In this document: piece after piece, positions 35,976 through 47,300 of the stretch | Layout: every line of letters starts with the position of its first letter | Position numbering within the stretch: position 1 is the stretch's first letter | Source of the DNA: Pseudoflavonifractor sp. An85 | GTDB lineage: Bacteria; Bacillota; Clostridia; Oscillospirales; Oscillospiraceae | Assembly: GCF_002161235.1 (NCBI RefSeq) | Contig: NZ_NFHE01000008.1 | Span: forward strand, 1 to 64,000 | Direction: 5' to 3' | Length of the DNA: 64,000 bases | The notes under the pieces: model-generated | Database searches by the model: none | Told to the model about the DNA's origin: nothing | What the model saw: the letters and a program-made list of their open reading frames with translations, nothing else | Position numbers and translations under genes: made by a program

Positions 35976-37085
35976 ATGAAGGTACTGTTTACCTGTGGGG
36001 GCACGGCAGGGCACGTCAATCCCGCCCTGGCCGTAGCCCAAACCTTTGAAAAATATCACCCGGGCTGTCAGATTCTCTTCGTGGGTGCGGAGAAGGGAAT
36101 GGAGAAACGCCTGGTGGAACAGGCGGGCTATCCCATCCGCTGTGTGAAGGTGTCCACCTTTGAGCGGCAGCTGAGTTGGAAGGTCATCCGCCACAACTTC
36201 AAAAGCGTGTTTAAGGTTCCAGTGGGCCAGTGGCAGGCATCCCGGATTCTCCGCCAGTTCAAGCCCGATCTGGTGGTGGGCACCGGGGGCTATGCCTCTT
36301 TCCCAGCTGTGCGGGAGGCCACCCGCATGGGCATTCCCACCGCCATCCACGAGTCCAACGCCTTTCCGGGCCTCACTACAAGGGTGCTGGCCAAACGGGT
36401 GGATTTGGTGATGGTGGGATTCCCGGAGGCGGCGGAGTACTATACCAATGCCAAGCAAGTGGCGGTGACAGGCACCCCGGTGCGGGGCGCCTTTTTCCGC
36501 CTGGACCGGGAAGAGGCCCGGCGGGAGTTGAGAATTACCGACGACAAGCCCTTGGTGGTGTCCTTCTGGGGCTCCCAGGGAGCCCGGGACATGAATCTCA
36601 TGACCGAGGACTTTGTGCAGCAGTGGGTGGAGGGAGGCCGACCCTTCCACTACATCCACAGCGCTGGACGAGACTACCAGGCCATGAGCGAGCATTTGAA
36701 AAACCGTGGGGTGTCGGTGACAGACCAAGAGGTGCGCCCCTACATTGACAACATGCCCACGGTGATGGCCGCCGCCGATCTGGTGATTTGTCGGGCGGGA
36801 GCTTCCACCCTGGGAGAACTCACCGCCATGGGCAAACCGGCGGTGTTGGTGCCGTCCCCCTATGTGGCGGCCAACCACCAGTTCAAAAACGCCAAGGTTC
36901 TGGCGGACCGTGGCGCGGCGGAACTGGTGGAGGAGAAGACCTGCACCGGCCACAGCCTGTACGACACAGCTGTGGAGTTGCTGTCCAACGGCCAGAAGCG
37001 CCGGGAGATGAGTCGGGCCATGAAAGAACTGGCTACGCCCCGGGCGGCTGAGGACATTTATCAGGCCCTCATGAAGCTGCTTTAA
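35976..37085 (+). CDS. murG: UDP-N-acetylglucosamine transferase MurG
   Basis: A 369-residue GT28 enzyme that converts lipid I to lipid II on the inner membrane face. GTAGHVNPALA at the start, GTGGYASFP, and the donor-binding CRAGASTLGELTAMGKPAVLVPSPY region are intact. It lies 10 bases after ftsW with AGGAGG as ribosome site, in the usual order ftsW-murG-murA. Confidence 0.96.
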   Translation: MKVLFTCGGTAGHVNPALAVAQTFEKYHPGCQILFVGAEKGMEKRLVEQAGYPIRCVKVSTFERQLSWKVIRHNFKSVFKVPVGQWQASRILRQFKPDLVVGTGGYASFPAVREATRMGIPTAIHESNAFPGLTTRVLAKRVDLVMVGFPEAAEYYTNAKQVAVTGTPVRGAFFRLDREEARRELRITDDKPLVVSFWGSQGARDMNLMTEDFVQQWVEGGRPFHYIHSAGRDYQAMSEHLKNRGVSVTDQEVRPYIDNMPTVMAAADLVICRAGASTLGELTAMGKPAVLVPSPYVAANHQFKNAKVLADRGAAELVEEKTCTGHSLYDTAVELLSNGQKRREMSRAMKELATPRAAEDIYQALMKLL

Positions 37086-37142
37086 CCGAAATACCCTCCC
37101 TTTCATAGAATGTTCCAAGGTAATAGAAAGGGAGGCGTTTGC

Positions 37143-38396
37143 ATGAGCGTCATGTACATAGAAGGTGGTGTACCTCTGGAAGGAACCTGGCGGGTGCAGG
37201 GGGCGAAAAACAGCGTGCTGCCCATTCTGGCCGGATGCCTTCTGACCCGGGAGCCGGTGCGCATTTCCAACTGTCCTCGCCTGTCCGATGTGGATGCGGC
37301 GGTGGACATTCTCCACCACTTGGGGGCAAGCTGCTCCTGGGAGGGAGAGAAGCTGGTGGTGGACGCCCGGGGGGCTTGTGAGACCAGCATTGACCAGGGG
37401 CAGATGCGTGCCATGCGCTCCTCCATTATGTTTTTGGGCCCCCTGGTGGCCCGGATGGGGGAGGCCCGGGTGAGCTATCCTGGCGGGTGTGAATTGGGGC
37501 CACGGCCTATAGATCTGCACCTGGAGGCCCTGTCCACCTTGGGGTGTCAGGTGCAGGAGCAGGAGGGGGAGATCCTCTGCCGGGGCAGGCCCCGGGGTGG
37601 GGTGATCCACTTTCCCTTTCCCAGTGTAGGAGCCACGGAAAACGCCATGTTGTGCGGAGTGGGTGCCGACGGAGACACCACCATCGTCAATGCGGCCCGG
37701 GAGCCGGAAATTGTCCAGCTCCAGCAGTTCCTCAACGCCCTGGGTGCCAAGGTCACGGGGGCTGGGGGGAGTGTCATCACCATTCAGGGTGGGCACACCC
37801 TCCACGGGGGTGAGGTGTCCGTTCTAGGCGACCGCATTGTGGCGGCCACCCTTCTGGCCGCAGTGGCGGCCGCCGGCGGAGAAGTGCGGGTGGAAGGGGT
37901 GGACTGGCGGCATCTGTCCACGGTGCTCCAGCTGTTGGAACAGGGCGGGTGCCGGGTGCGCAGTGGGGTGGATTCCGTTTGGCTGCGCCGGGACCGATAC
38001 GTGCCGCTGCGAGGCGGAGGCTGTATTACCACAGCCCCTTATCCCGGATTTCCCACCGATGCCCAGGCGCCGGTGATGGCGGCGTTTGCCACCGCCCGGG
38101 GCACCACGATTTTTCAAGAGACCATGTTTTCCCGCCGCTTTGGCCATGTGGTTGGTCTGCGGGAGATGGGAGCCGATATCTCCATCCGAGACCAAGCGGC
38201 CTGGGTGCGGGGGGTGCCACGGCTTCACGGAGCCCGGGTCACTGCCACCGATTTGCGGGGTGGAGGCGCCTTGGCGGTGGCGGCTTTGGGGGCCCAGGGC
38301 CAGACGATACTGGACGGCCTGGAGCACATCGACCGAGGCTATCAGGACATGGAGAAGATGTTTGGGCACTTGGGTGCCAAGATGATACGCAGATAA
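37143..38396 (+). CDS. murA: UDP-N-acetylglucosamine 1-carboxyvinyltransferase MurA
   Basis: A 417-residue EPSP-synthase-fold enzyme, first committed step of peptidoglycan synthesis. The N-terminal GGVPLEGTWRVQGAKNSVLPIL and the active-site loop with Cys (PGGCELGPRPIDLHL, the fosfomycin target) are intact, as is RGGGALAVAALGA near the end. ATG 37143 has GGGAGG upstream. Only one murA copy is in the window; low-GC Gram-positives often have two. Confidence 0.95.
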   Translation: MSVMYIEGGVPLEGTWRVQGAKNSVLPILAGCLLTREPVRISNCPRLSDVDAAVDILHHLGASCSWEGEKLVVDARGACETSIDQGQMRAMRSSIMFLGPLVARMGEARVSYPGGCELGPRPIDLHLEALSTLGCQVQEQEGEILCRGRPRGGVIHFPFPSVGATENAMLCGVGADGDTTIVNAAREPEIVQLQQFLNALGAKVTGAGGSVITIQGGHTLHGGEVSVLGDRIVAATLLAAVAAAGGEVRVEGVDWRHLSTVLQLLEQGGCRVRSGVDSVWLRRDRYVPLRGGGCITTAPYPGFPTDAQAPVMAAFATARGTTIFQETMFSRRFGHVVGLREMGADISIRDQAAWVRGVPRLHGARVTATDLRGGGALAVAALGAQGQTILDGLEHIDRGYQDMEKMFGHLGAKMIRR

Positions 38397-38418
38397 TTTT
38401 ACCAAAGAGGTGATTGGC

Positions 38419-39189
38419 ATGGCGCGTGAGCGGAAACATCCGCCCCGAAGAAAGCGGCGGGGTCGGTTTCGATGGATCTATAAATTGATCTCCCTGGTGG
38501 CGGTGGTAGCGGCCTTGGTCACCGCGTGCGTCATATTTTTTCGGGTCAATGGCATCCACGTGGTGGGAAATTCTCACTACACGGCCCAGGATATCATTGC
38601 CGCCTCAGGCCTTGAGACCGGCGACAACCTGGTGACTATGTGGGAGCCGAGCATCAACCAGCGCATTTGCGCCCAACTGCCCTACGTGCAGCGGGTGGTG
38701 CTCCGGCGCGCATTGCCCGATCAAGTCACCTTGATGGTGGTGGAGCGCACGGTGGCGGCCACCATTCAGGGGGATGGCAGCTCGTGGCTGTTGTCTGGAG
38801 ATGGCTATCTCCTGGAGACCACATCCCAGGTTCAGGGCCTGGAAGTGACAGGCTTGCAGGCCACAAGCCCCAAAGCGGGACAGGAGCTGCAGGTGGAGGA
38901 GAGCAGCCAGTCCAAAGCTCGCGCTCTGACCCGTCTGATCTCTGCTTTGGAAGAGGCGGAGAAGCTGGGTGAGTGCACCAAGGTGGACTGTTCGGCGGCG
39001 TCCTCTCTGGCGGTGACCTACGGCCAGCATCAGTTGAAATTTCCTCTCTACGGAGACTACCCCTATATGCTCCAGCTGTTCCAAGCTGCCTTGGACAGCG
39101 GAAAGGTGCCAGAGGGAGAAGCGCTGATTTTTGACTTCACGGTGGCAGACCGGGAGGTCTATGTCCAGCGGCCTAAGGCCACATCTTGA
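38419..39189 (+). CDS. ftsQ: Cell division protein FtsQ/DivIB
   Basis: A 256-residue bitopic protein: basic cytoplasmic N-terminus, a membrane segment near residues 27-47, and an extracytoplasmic POTRA domain (GIHVVGNSHYTAQDIIAASGL, abridged) followed by a beta domain. It scaffolds FtsL/FtsB-type partners at the septum. Its position before ftsZ is typical, but ftsA is missing between them. A terminator follows. Confidence 0.88.
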   Translation: MARERKHPPRRKRRGRFRWIYKLISLVAVVAALVTACVIFFRVNGIHVVGNSHYTAQDIIAASGLETGDNLVTMWEPSINQRICAQLPYVQRVVLRRALPDQVTLMVVERTVAATIQGDGSSWLLSGDGYLLETTSQVQGLEVTGLQATSPKAGQELQVEESSQSKARALTRLISALEEAEKLGECTKVDCSAASSLAVTYGQHQLKFPLYGDYPYMLQLFQAALDSGKVPEGEALIFDFTVADREVYVQRPKATS

Positions 39190-39195
39190 ATGTTC

Positions 39196-39240
39196 AACCC
39201 CCTCCTTTGTGCTGGAAACGGCACAAAGGAGGGGGTTTGT
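39196..39240 (+). terminator. Terminator between ftsQ and ftsZ
   Basis: A 17-base arm (AACCCCCTCCTTTGTGC) pairs perfectly with 39221-39237 around an 8-base loop, followed by T. It separates the wall-synthesis genes from ftsZ. Confidence 0.88.
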
Positions 39241-39311
39241 TGCCTAAGACCCTGTGCTGAAATTGCCAAAATCCTTCGACAAAATTCTCTAAAAAAACTT
39301 TCATTTCACTA

Positions 39312-39340
39312 TTGACCACTTGGTAAAAAGAAGCTAAAAT
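39312..39340 (+). promoter_or_regulatory. ftsZ promoter
   Basis: TTGACC, 17-base spacer, TAAAAT in an AT-rich gap. ftsZ thus has its own transcription after the terminator at 39196. Confidence 0.8.
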
Positions 39341-39412
39341 AAAATATGATTTGTAGTTTGGAACATTGCAGGCATTTACAGAAACTGTTTTGATAATAGG
39401 AGGGTCATATTT

Positions 39413-40468
39413 ATGGCTTTTGTCATGGATTCTGCGGTAAAAAGTGATGACACCTTGAAGGTGATTGGCGTTGGCGGCGGCGGCTGCAACGTGGTCAACC
39501 GCATGGTGCGTGTGGGAATGCAGGGTGTGGAGTTCATTGCGGTGAACACCGACCGTCAGTGTCTGGCCTCTTCCGAGGCCACCCAGAAGCTGCCCATCGG
39601 TGAGAAGCTCACCGCTGGCAAGGGCGCTGGTGCCAACCCCGAGGTGGGCCGTGAGTCTGCCAAGGAGAGCAAGGATCAGATTTCCGCTTTGCTGGACAAC
39701 ACCGACATGGTGTTCGTCACTGCCGGTATGGGCGGCGGCACCGGTACCGGCGCTGCTCCCGTGGTGGCTGAGATCGCCAAGTCCCGGGGTATCCTCACGG
39801 TGGGCGTGGTCACCAAGCCCTTTAGCTTTGAGGGCCGTCGCCGCATGGATCAGGCCATGAAGGGCATCGAGGAACTGCAGTCCAAGGTGGACTCTCTGGT
39901 TATCATCCCCAACGACCGTCTCCAGTATGCCACCGACGAGAAGATCACCTTTGCCAATGCCTTCGCCATTGCCGACGACGTGCTGCGTCAGGCTGTGCAG
40001 TCCATCTCTGACCTGATTACCACCACTGGTCTCATTAACCTGGACTTTGCCGACGTCACCGCCGTTATGAAGGATGCCGGTCTGGCTCACATGGGTGTGG
40101 GCCGTGCCGCTGGTAAGAACCGTGCCGAGGAGGCCACCCGTCTGGCCATCAACAGCCCCCTGCTGGAGACTTCCATCCAGGGCGCCAAGGGCATCATCGT
40201 CAACATCACCGGCCCCATGGACATCGGTCTGGACGAGGTGGAAGTGGCTGCCGAGATGGTCAAGGACGTGGCTGATCCCGACGCTCTGTTCATGATGGGT
40301 GCCGCCTTCGACGACTCCCTGCAGGATGAGATCCGTGTCACCGTCATTGCCACCGGCTTTGGCGGCGTGAGCAACCCCACTCCCGGCCAGGAGAAGGGTG
40401 AGGAAGTGGCAGCTGAGAAGGAGAAGGATCCCTTCGACGACATCTTCAACATCTTCCACAACAAGTAA
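39413..40468 (+). CDS. ftsZ: Cell division GTPase FtsZ
   Basis: A 351-residue tubulin homologue that forms the Z ring. The GTP-binding region [14 protein letters not shown] and the tubulin signature [17 protein letters not shown] are intact; the T7 loop [11 protein letters not shown] is present. The C-terminal linker is short and the final peptide ([13 protein letters not shown]) is diverged from the usual partner-binding tail. Codon bias indicates high expression. Confidence 0.97.
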   Translation: MAFVMDSAVKSDDTLKVIGVGGGGCNVVNRMVRVGMQGVEFIAVNTDRQCLASSEATQKLPIGEKLTAGKGAGANPEVGRESAKESKDQISALLDNTDMVFVTAGMGGGTGTGAAPVVAEIAKSRGILTVGVVTKPFSFEGRRRMDQAMKGIEELQSKVDSLVIIPNDRLQYATDEKITFANAFAIADDVLRQAVQSISDLITTTGLINLDFADVTAVMKDAGLAHMGVGRAAGKNRAEEATRLAINSPLLETSIQGAKGIIVNITGPMDIGLDEVEVAAEMVKDVADPDALFMMGAAFDDSLQDEIRVTVIATGFGGVSNPTPGQEKGEEVAAEKEKDPFDDIFNIFHNK

Positions 40469-40480
40469 TTAGCTTTCTAT

Positions 40481-40505
40481 CGTGCCGCTGCTTTGCAGCG
40501 GCACG
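40481..40505 (+). terminator. Hairpin after ftsZ
   Basis: CGTGCCGCTGC, loop TTT, perfect complement. It has no clear T-run, so termination may be partial; gluQ starts 22 bases later. Confidence 0.65.
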
Positions 40506-40526
40506 AATGTTATAGGGGGAATATCC

Positions 40527-41449
40527 ATGACGGTACGGGGGCGGTTTGCGCCCAGTCCCAGCGGGCGGATGCACCTGGGCAATGTGCTGGCGGCGCTGCT
40601 GGCCTGGTTGGATGTGCGCAGCCAGGGGGGCGTGATGGTGCTGCGCATCGAGGACTTGGACCCGCAGCGCTGCTCCCTGGACAAGGCGGCCCAACTGGTG
40701 GACGACCTGCAATGGCTGGGCCTGGACTGGGACGAGGGGGGATTGGAGCCGGAGTACTGCCAGTCCCGTCGCTCCCACCATTATGAGGAAGCCTTCCGCC
40801 GTTTGGAGAGCCTGGGGCTTATCTATCCCTGCTATTGTACCCGGGCGGAGCGTCTGGCCGCCTCTGCGCCCCACGCCTCGGATGGGGCGGTGGTGTACAC
40901 GGGCCGCTGCGCCCACCTGACGGGGGAGCAGCGGCAGGAGTTGGAGGCACAGGGCAGACACCCAGCTTTCCGGGTGCGGGTACCTCGAGAGAGTGTCACC
41001 ATAGAGGATGGACATATGGGCCCCTATACCCAGCGGCTGAACACCGATTGCGGGGACTTTATTGTCCGCCGTTCCGACGGGGTGTGGGCCTATCAGCTGG
41101 CAGTGGTGGTGGATGACGCCCTCATGGGGGTCAACCATGTGGTGCGAGGGTGCGATCTGCTCTCCTCGTCTCCCGCCCAGGCGTGGCTCCACCGCACCCT
41201 GGGTTTTGAGCCGCCCCAGTTCTACCATCTGCCTTTGCTGGTGGACCAGCAAGGTCGGCGCCTATCCAAGCGTGACCGGGACCTGGATCTGGGAGTCTTG
41301 CGGGCCAAATACACCTCCCAAGAGGTAGTGGGCTGGCTGGGGTGGCTGGCAGGACTGCAAAAGGAGCCGAAAAGTGCCACACCGGAACAGCTGATTTCCC
41401 GGTTCCAATGGTCAAAAGTACCGAAAAAACCCGTTGTTTTCGGTTCAAC

Positions 41450-41453
<4 letters not shown>
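40527..41453 (+). CDS. gluQ: Glutamyl-queuosine tRNA(Asp) synthetase (GluQRS)
   Basis: A 308-residue truncated glutamyl-tRNA synthetase paralogue. It has the catalytic half only: APSPSGRMHLGN (HIGH-like), RIEDLDPQR, a zinc-type CYCTRAER region, and RLSKRDRDLDL (KMSKS-like); the anticodon-binding domain is absent. The family glutamylates queuosine in tRNA(Asp). The last bases contain the guaB promoter. Confidence 0.9.
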
Positions 41454-42987
<1,534 letters not shown>

Positions 42988-42991
42988 TTAC

Positions 42992-43178
42992 TTCTCGAAA
43001 ATGCAAGCATTTTCTCGAGGGGATGCAGCCCGCTGCATGCATAATCGGGTCAAAGGGCGACCCGATTCCACACTGGCGGGCTGAGATGTGTTTTTTCCGA
43101 TGCGCATGTCCCCGGAAAAAACGTCATTCCAATTTATTTTCCCGTCCCTGGGCGGGAAAACTCTGCCGAGGGCTTTTA
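42992..43178 (+). repeat. Structured intergenic repeat, copy 5 (loop subtype A)
   Basis: Begins about 5 bases after the guaB stop. 5' hairpin AAAATGC/GCATTTT with AA loop, outer stem CAGCCCGC/GCGGGCTG, inner stem AATCGGGTC/GACCCGATT, hairpin TTTTTTCCG/CGGAAAAAA with loop ATGCGCATGTCC, AATTTATT spacer, hairpin TTTTCCCGTCC/GGGCGGGAAAA, tail ACTCTGCCGAGGGCTTTT. A true terminator follows at 43188. No gene lies in 42988-43279. Confidence 0.9.
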
Positions 43179-43187
43179 GAGCGTCTG

Positions 43188-43224
43188 AATCTGCCACAGA
43201 GTTTCACTCTGTGGCAGATTTTTT
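43188..43224 (+). terminator. Terminator after guaB and repeat copy 5
   Basis: AATCTGCCACAGAG, loop TTTCA, perfect complement and a run of six T. Transcription of guaB would therefore include the whole structured repeat in its 3' UTR. Confidence 0.93.
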
Positions 43225-43279
43225 GTGTTGCTTTTCGGGGGAAAAGCCCATATAATGTGGGAAAAAGGAGGGAATGACC

Positions 43280-44278
43280 TTGCTAAACCAGAACTTGGAA
43301 CAGAAGACAGAGGGTGTGGAGAAGCGGTGCGGCCCCAAACATAAGTTGGTGACGGGGTTGGCCCTGGCCCTGTGTGTGGCGTTGGCCGTCAGCGGATTTC
43401 TGGGCTTCCGGGTCATTCAGCTGCAACAGCAAGTGGAGAATTTGCTGGGGAGCACTGTGGCCAAACGCACCGTGCAAAACCTGGCCACCCAGTACGGCCT
43501 GACCACCACCTTTTTGCAGCAGCTGTTCCCAGACACCTATGTATATATGGGAAAGCAGGGAATCAGCTTTGCTCCATTGAGTGAGGATTTGCAGCCGCAC
43601 AGCTACGACTGGGCTGGGCTGAGCACAGAAAACGGACGGTACAGTTATACTGCCCCAGACGGGACAAAGGCTTTGACAGGGGTGGACGTGTCCACCTACA
43701 ACGGGGACATCGACTGGGCGGCGGTAAAAGCCGACGGTATTTCCTTTGCCATGATCCGCCTGGGCTTCCGGGGCTATGGAGAGTCGGGGAAGCTGGTGCT
43801 GGACGACAAGTTCCTGCAAAACATCCAGGGCGCCACCCAGGCGGGCCTGGATGTGGGAGTGTACTTCTTCTCCCAGGCCATCACCGTAGAGGAAGCGGTG
43901 GAGGAGGCGGAGTTTGTTCTTTCCGCCCTGAAGGACTATTCCATCACCTACCCGGTGGTGTTTGACCTGGAGACCATAGAATATGACGCTGCCCGCACCG
44001 ATGACCTGACGGTGGAGACCGCCAATCAGGTTACCCAGGCCTTTTGCCAAACCATTGCCCAGGCGGGCTATCAGCCCATGATTTACGGCAATGTGGCGTG
44101 GCTCATGGACTGGGTGGACTTGAAGCAGCTCACCGAATATGATGTGTGGCTGGCCCAGTACCAGAGCACCCCCACCTACCCCTACCAGTTCCACATGTGG
44201 CAGTACAGCCACCAGGGGACCGTGGCGGGCATCGAGGGCAACGTGGACCTGAATTTGCTACTGACACCCTTGTCTTGA
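43280..44278 (+). CDS. Membrane-anchored GH25-family lysozyme
   Basis: A 332-residue protein. A membrane anchor near residues 22-45 is followed by a spacer and a GH25 muramidase domain (from GVDVSTYNGDIDW near residue 135). The GH25 catalytic residues are visible as DVS at its start and the DLE in VFDLETIE. It cuts the glycan strands of peptidoglycan outside the membrane. TTG 43280 is preferred because AAGGAGGG is 7 bases upstream; the ATG at 43274 almost touches that site. Confidence 0.85.
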   Translation: MLNQNLEQKTEGVEKRCGPKHKLVTGLALALCVALAVSGFLGFRVIQLQQQVENLLGSTVAKRTVQNLATQYGLTTTFLQQLFPDTYVYMGKQGISFAPLSEDLQPHSYDWAGLSTENGRYSYTAPDGTKALTGVDVSTYNGDIDWAAVKADGISFAMIRLGFRGYGESGKLVLDDKFLQNIQGATQAGLDVGVYFFSQAITVEEAVEEAEFVLSALKDYSITYPVVFDLETIEYDAARTDDLTVETANQVTQAFCQTIAQAGYQPMIYGNVAWLMDWVDLKQLTEYDVWLAQYQSTPTYPYQFHMWQYSHQGTVAGIEGNVDLNLLLTPLS

Positions 44279-44287
44279 GACATATTC

Positions 44288-44319
44288 AACCACCCATCCG
44301 GTGAGGATGGGTGGTTTTC
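44288..44319 (+). terminator. Terminator after the lysozyme gene
   Basis: AACCACCCATCC, 5-base loop, perfect 12 bp complement and TTTT. An extended -10 (TGGTAAAAT near 44334-44342) just downstream may serve addB. Confidence 0.9.
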
Positions 44320-44374
44320 TTATGGTACCGGGTATGGTAAAATAGGAGAAAATCACGTAAAGGAGTGAGAGACT

Positions 44375-47300
44375 TTGCTCACCCTATTGTATGCCCGGGC
44401 GGGGCAGGAAATACGAAAAGAATTGCTGGAGCGGCTGGGGGCCTCCCCGGCCCAGCGCCGGCTGCTGCTGGTGCCCGAGCAGTACTCCCACGAGAGCGAG
44501 CGGGCCATGTGCCAGGTGTTGGGCAACGGAGCCTCCCGCACCTGCGAGGTGCTCTCCTTCACCCGCTTGGCCGGACGGCTGCGGGAAGTGGCAGGGGGTG
44601 GAGCCGCCCCGGTGCTGGACGGAGGCGGGCAGATGCTGCTGATGTATGCCGCTCTGCGTCAGTGTGCCCCTCAGCTGCGCATCTACCGCTCTCCCTCCCG
44701 CAAGCCCGCTTTCCTCACCCATGTGCTGGCCACCATTGACGAGTGTAAGAGCTGCTGTGTGCAGCCCCAGCAGCTCTTAGAGGCCGGGGAGGAGCTGGGA
44801 GGCCAGCAGGGAGACAAGTGGCGGGATATCGGCCTTTTGTATGCCGCCTATGAGGCTCTGGCCGCCCAGGGAGCCGCCGACCCCCGTGGCCGTCTGGACG
44901 TGCTCACCCAGCAGCTGGAGGACACCCAATGGGCTAAGGGCAAGGAAATCGCGGTCTTCGGCTTCACCGACTTCACCCCCCAAGAGGAGCGGGTGCTGGA
45001 AAAACTGATACACCAGGCCCACGTCACCGTGGCCCTGGTTTGTGACCCGGACAACGACCCTGAGGGCATCTTTGAGCCCGCTTTGCGGGCAGCCTCTCGG
45101 CTGAAACGTCTGGCCCGACAGGGAGGGACCAGGGTGGAGGAACAGACCCTCCGCCGTCCTCAGCCCAGTCATCCCGCCCTCACTTGGATGGAGGGGCATC
45201 TGTACGGCCCTCTGCCCACCCCTTGGACAGAAGGCTGTCCCGTGACCCTAGCCCAGGCGTCCACCCCCCGGCAGGAGGTGGAGTGGGCCGCCAGCCAGAT
45301 CGTGGCCCTGATGCGTACGGGGCTTGTGCGGTGCCGGGACATTGTGGTGTGTCCCCGTCGACTGGAGGGGTACGGGGAGCTGGTGGAGAGCGTCTTTGCC
45401 CAGTACGGCATCCCCGTCTACCTCAGCGCCATGGAGGACGTGCTGCGCCACCCGGTGCTGGCTCTGGTCACCTCCGCTTTGGCGGCAGCTGCCCAGGACT
45501 ACCCCTATGAGGAGCTGTTCCGCTACCTGAAAACCGACCTCACTCCTCTGACCCAGGAAGAGCGGGATACCCTGGAGAACTACGTTCTCACCTGGAACAT
45601 CAAGGGAAGCCTGTGGACCAGAAAAAAGCCCTGGAACATGCACCCCCAGGGGTACGGTCTCACCTTCTCGGAGGAGGATACCGCCCTGGTGGGGCGGCTG
45701 GACACCCTGCGCCGCCAGGTCATCGCCCCCCTGGAGCGGATGCGGAAATGCCCCGACCAGACGGGAGCAGGGCGTGCCCAGGCCCTCTATCAGCTGTTGG
45801 AGGACATCGACCTGCCCAAACGTCTGGCTGAGCGAGCGGAAAGCCTGGAGAGCCGGGGCGACCTGAACACCGCCGCCCAGTACCGCCAGTTGTGGGACAT
45901 TGTGGTGGGGGGCCTAGAGCAGTGCGCCCTGCTGCTGGGAGATACCCAGCTGGAGATGGAGGAGTTTGCCCGCCTCTTTGCCCTGGTGCTCAGTCAGTAC
46001 GACGTGGGAGCTATCCCTGTGTCCCTGGACCGGGTCACGGTCGGCGAGGCCCCCCGCATGGCCCACAAAGAGTGCAAATACCTGTTCTTCCTAGGGGCGG
46101 ACTCCACCGCCATTCCCAGCTGTGCTCCCGCTGCGGGCCTGTTCTCCGACCAGGATCGGGACGCCTTGGCAGCCCTGGAGGTGGAGCTGGCCTCCCGGCA
46201 GGAGGAGCAGCTGCGGCGGGAATTGACCATTGTTTACGAGACCTGCGCCCGCCCCACCCAGGGGCTGTATGTCAGCTACGCCCAGCAGGACGGGGCGGGG
46301 CAGGAGCGGGGGCCCAGTTTCCTCTATGAGCGCTTGACCCAGCTCTTCCCTACCGCCCACCACGGTGACCCCGCCGACGTGTCCTGTCGTCTGGCCGCCC
46401 CGGTGCCTGCCCTGGAGGCGGCGGGGGGCGTGTCCCAGGTGCGGGCGGCATTGTCTGAGCTGCCCGATATGCGGGACCGGGTGCAGCGCCTGCAAGAGGC
46501 GGGAACGTGGCGGCGTGGCCGCCTGTCCCCCCAGGGGGTGCGCACCCTGTACGGGAAAGCGGTACCCATGTCTGCCACCCGGCTGGACCTGTACCAGTCC
46601 TGTCATTTCTGCCACTTCCTCCGCTTCGGCCTCAAGGCCCAGCCCAGGAAACGGGCCAAGTTCGCCCCTTCCGACTACGGCACCTTTGTCCATGCGGTGC
46701 TGGAGGAGGTGCTGGGACAACACCCCGAACCCCAGCAGTGCCGAGCTTTGGCCAAGGCGGCGGCGGACCGGTACGAGCAGGAGGTGCTCCAGGGCCTGGA
46801 GGATGAGAGCGCCCGGTTCCGCTGGCTCTTTGCTCGCATGAAACAGGCGGTGCTCACGGTGGTGGACAGCGTGGCGGGGGAGCTGGCCGCCTCCCAATTT
46901 GTCCCCGTGTGGTTGGAGCTGGGCTTTGGCCGCGGGGAGCAGCTGCCCCCGGTGGAGGTGGAGCAGGACGGCATCACCCTGCGCCTGTCCGGCTTTGTGG
47001 ACCGGGTGGACAGCTGGGAACATGAGGGAAAGCGCTACCTGCGGGTGGTGGACTATAAGACCGGAAAGAAGGCCTTTGACTTTGCGGATGTGGAGGACGG
47101 GCGGGGCTTGCAAATGCTCCTCTACCTTTTCGCCCTCAGCCGCAACGGAGAGCCCCTGTTTGGCGACCAGGACCTGGTCCCCGCCGGGGTGCTGTATGTA
47201 CCCGCCCGTACCGCCCTGGTGGATGGAAGCCGCAACACCGATGCCAGAGAAGTGGCCCAGGAGCAGGAAAAACAGCTGCGCCGCCAGGGACTGGTGTTGG

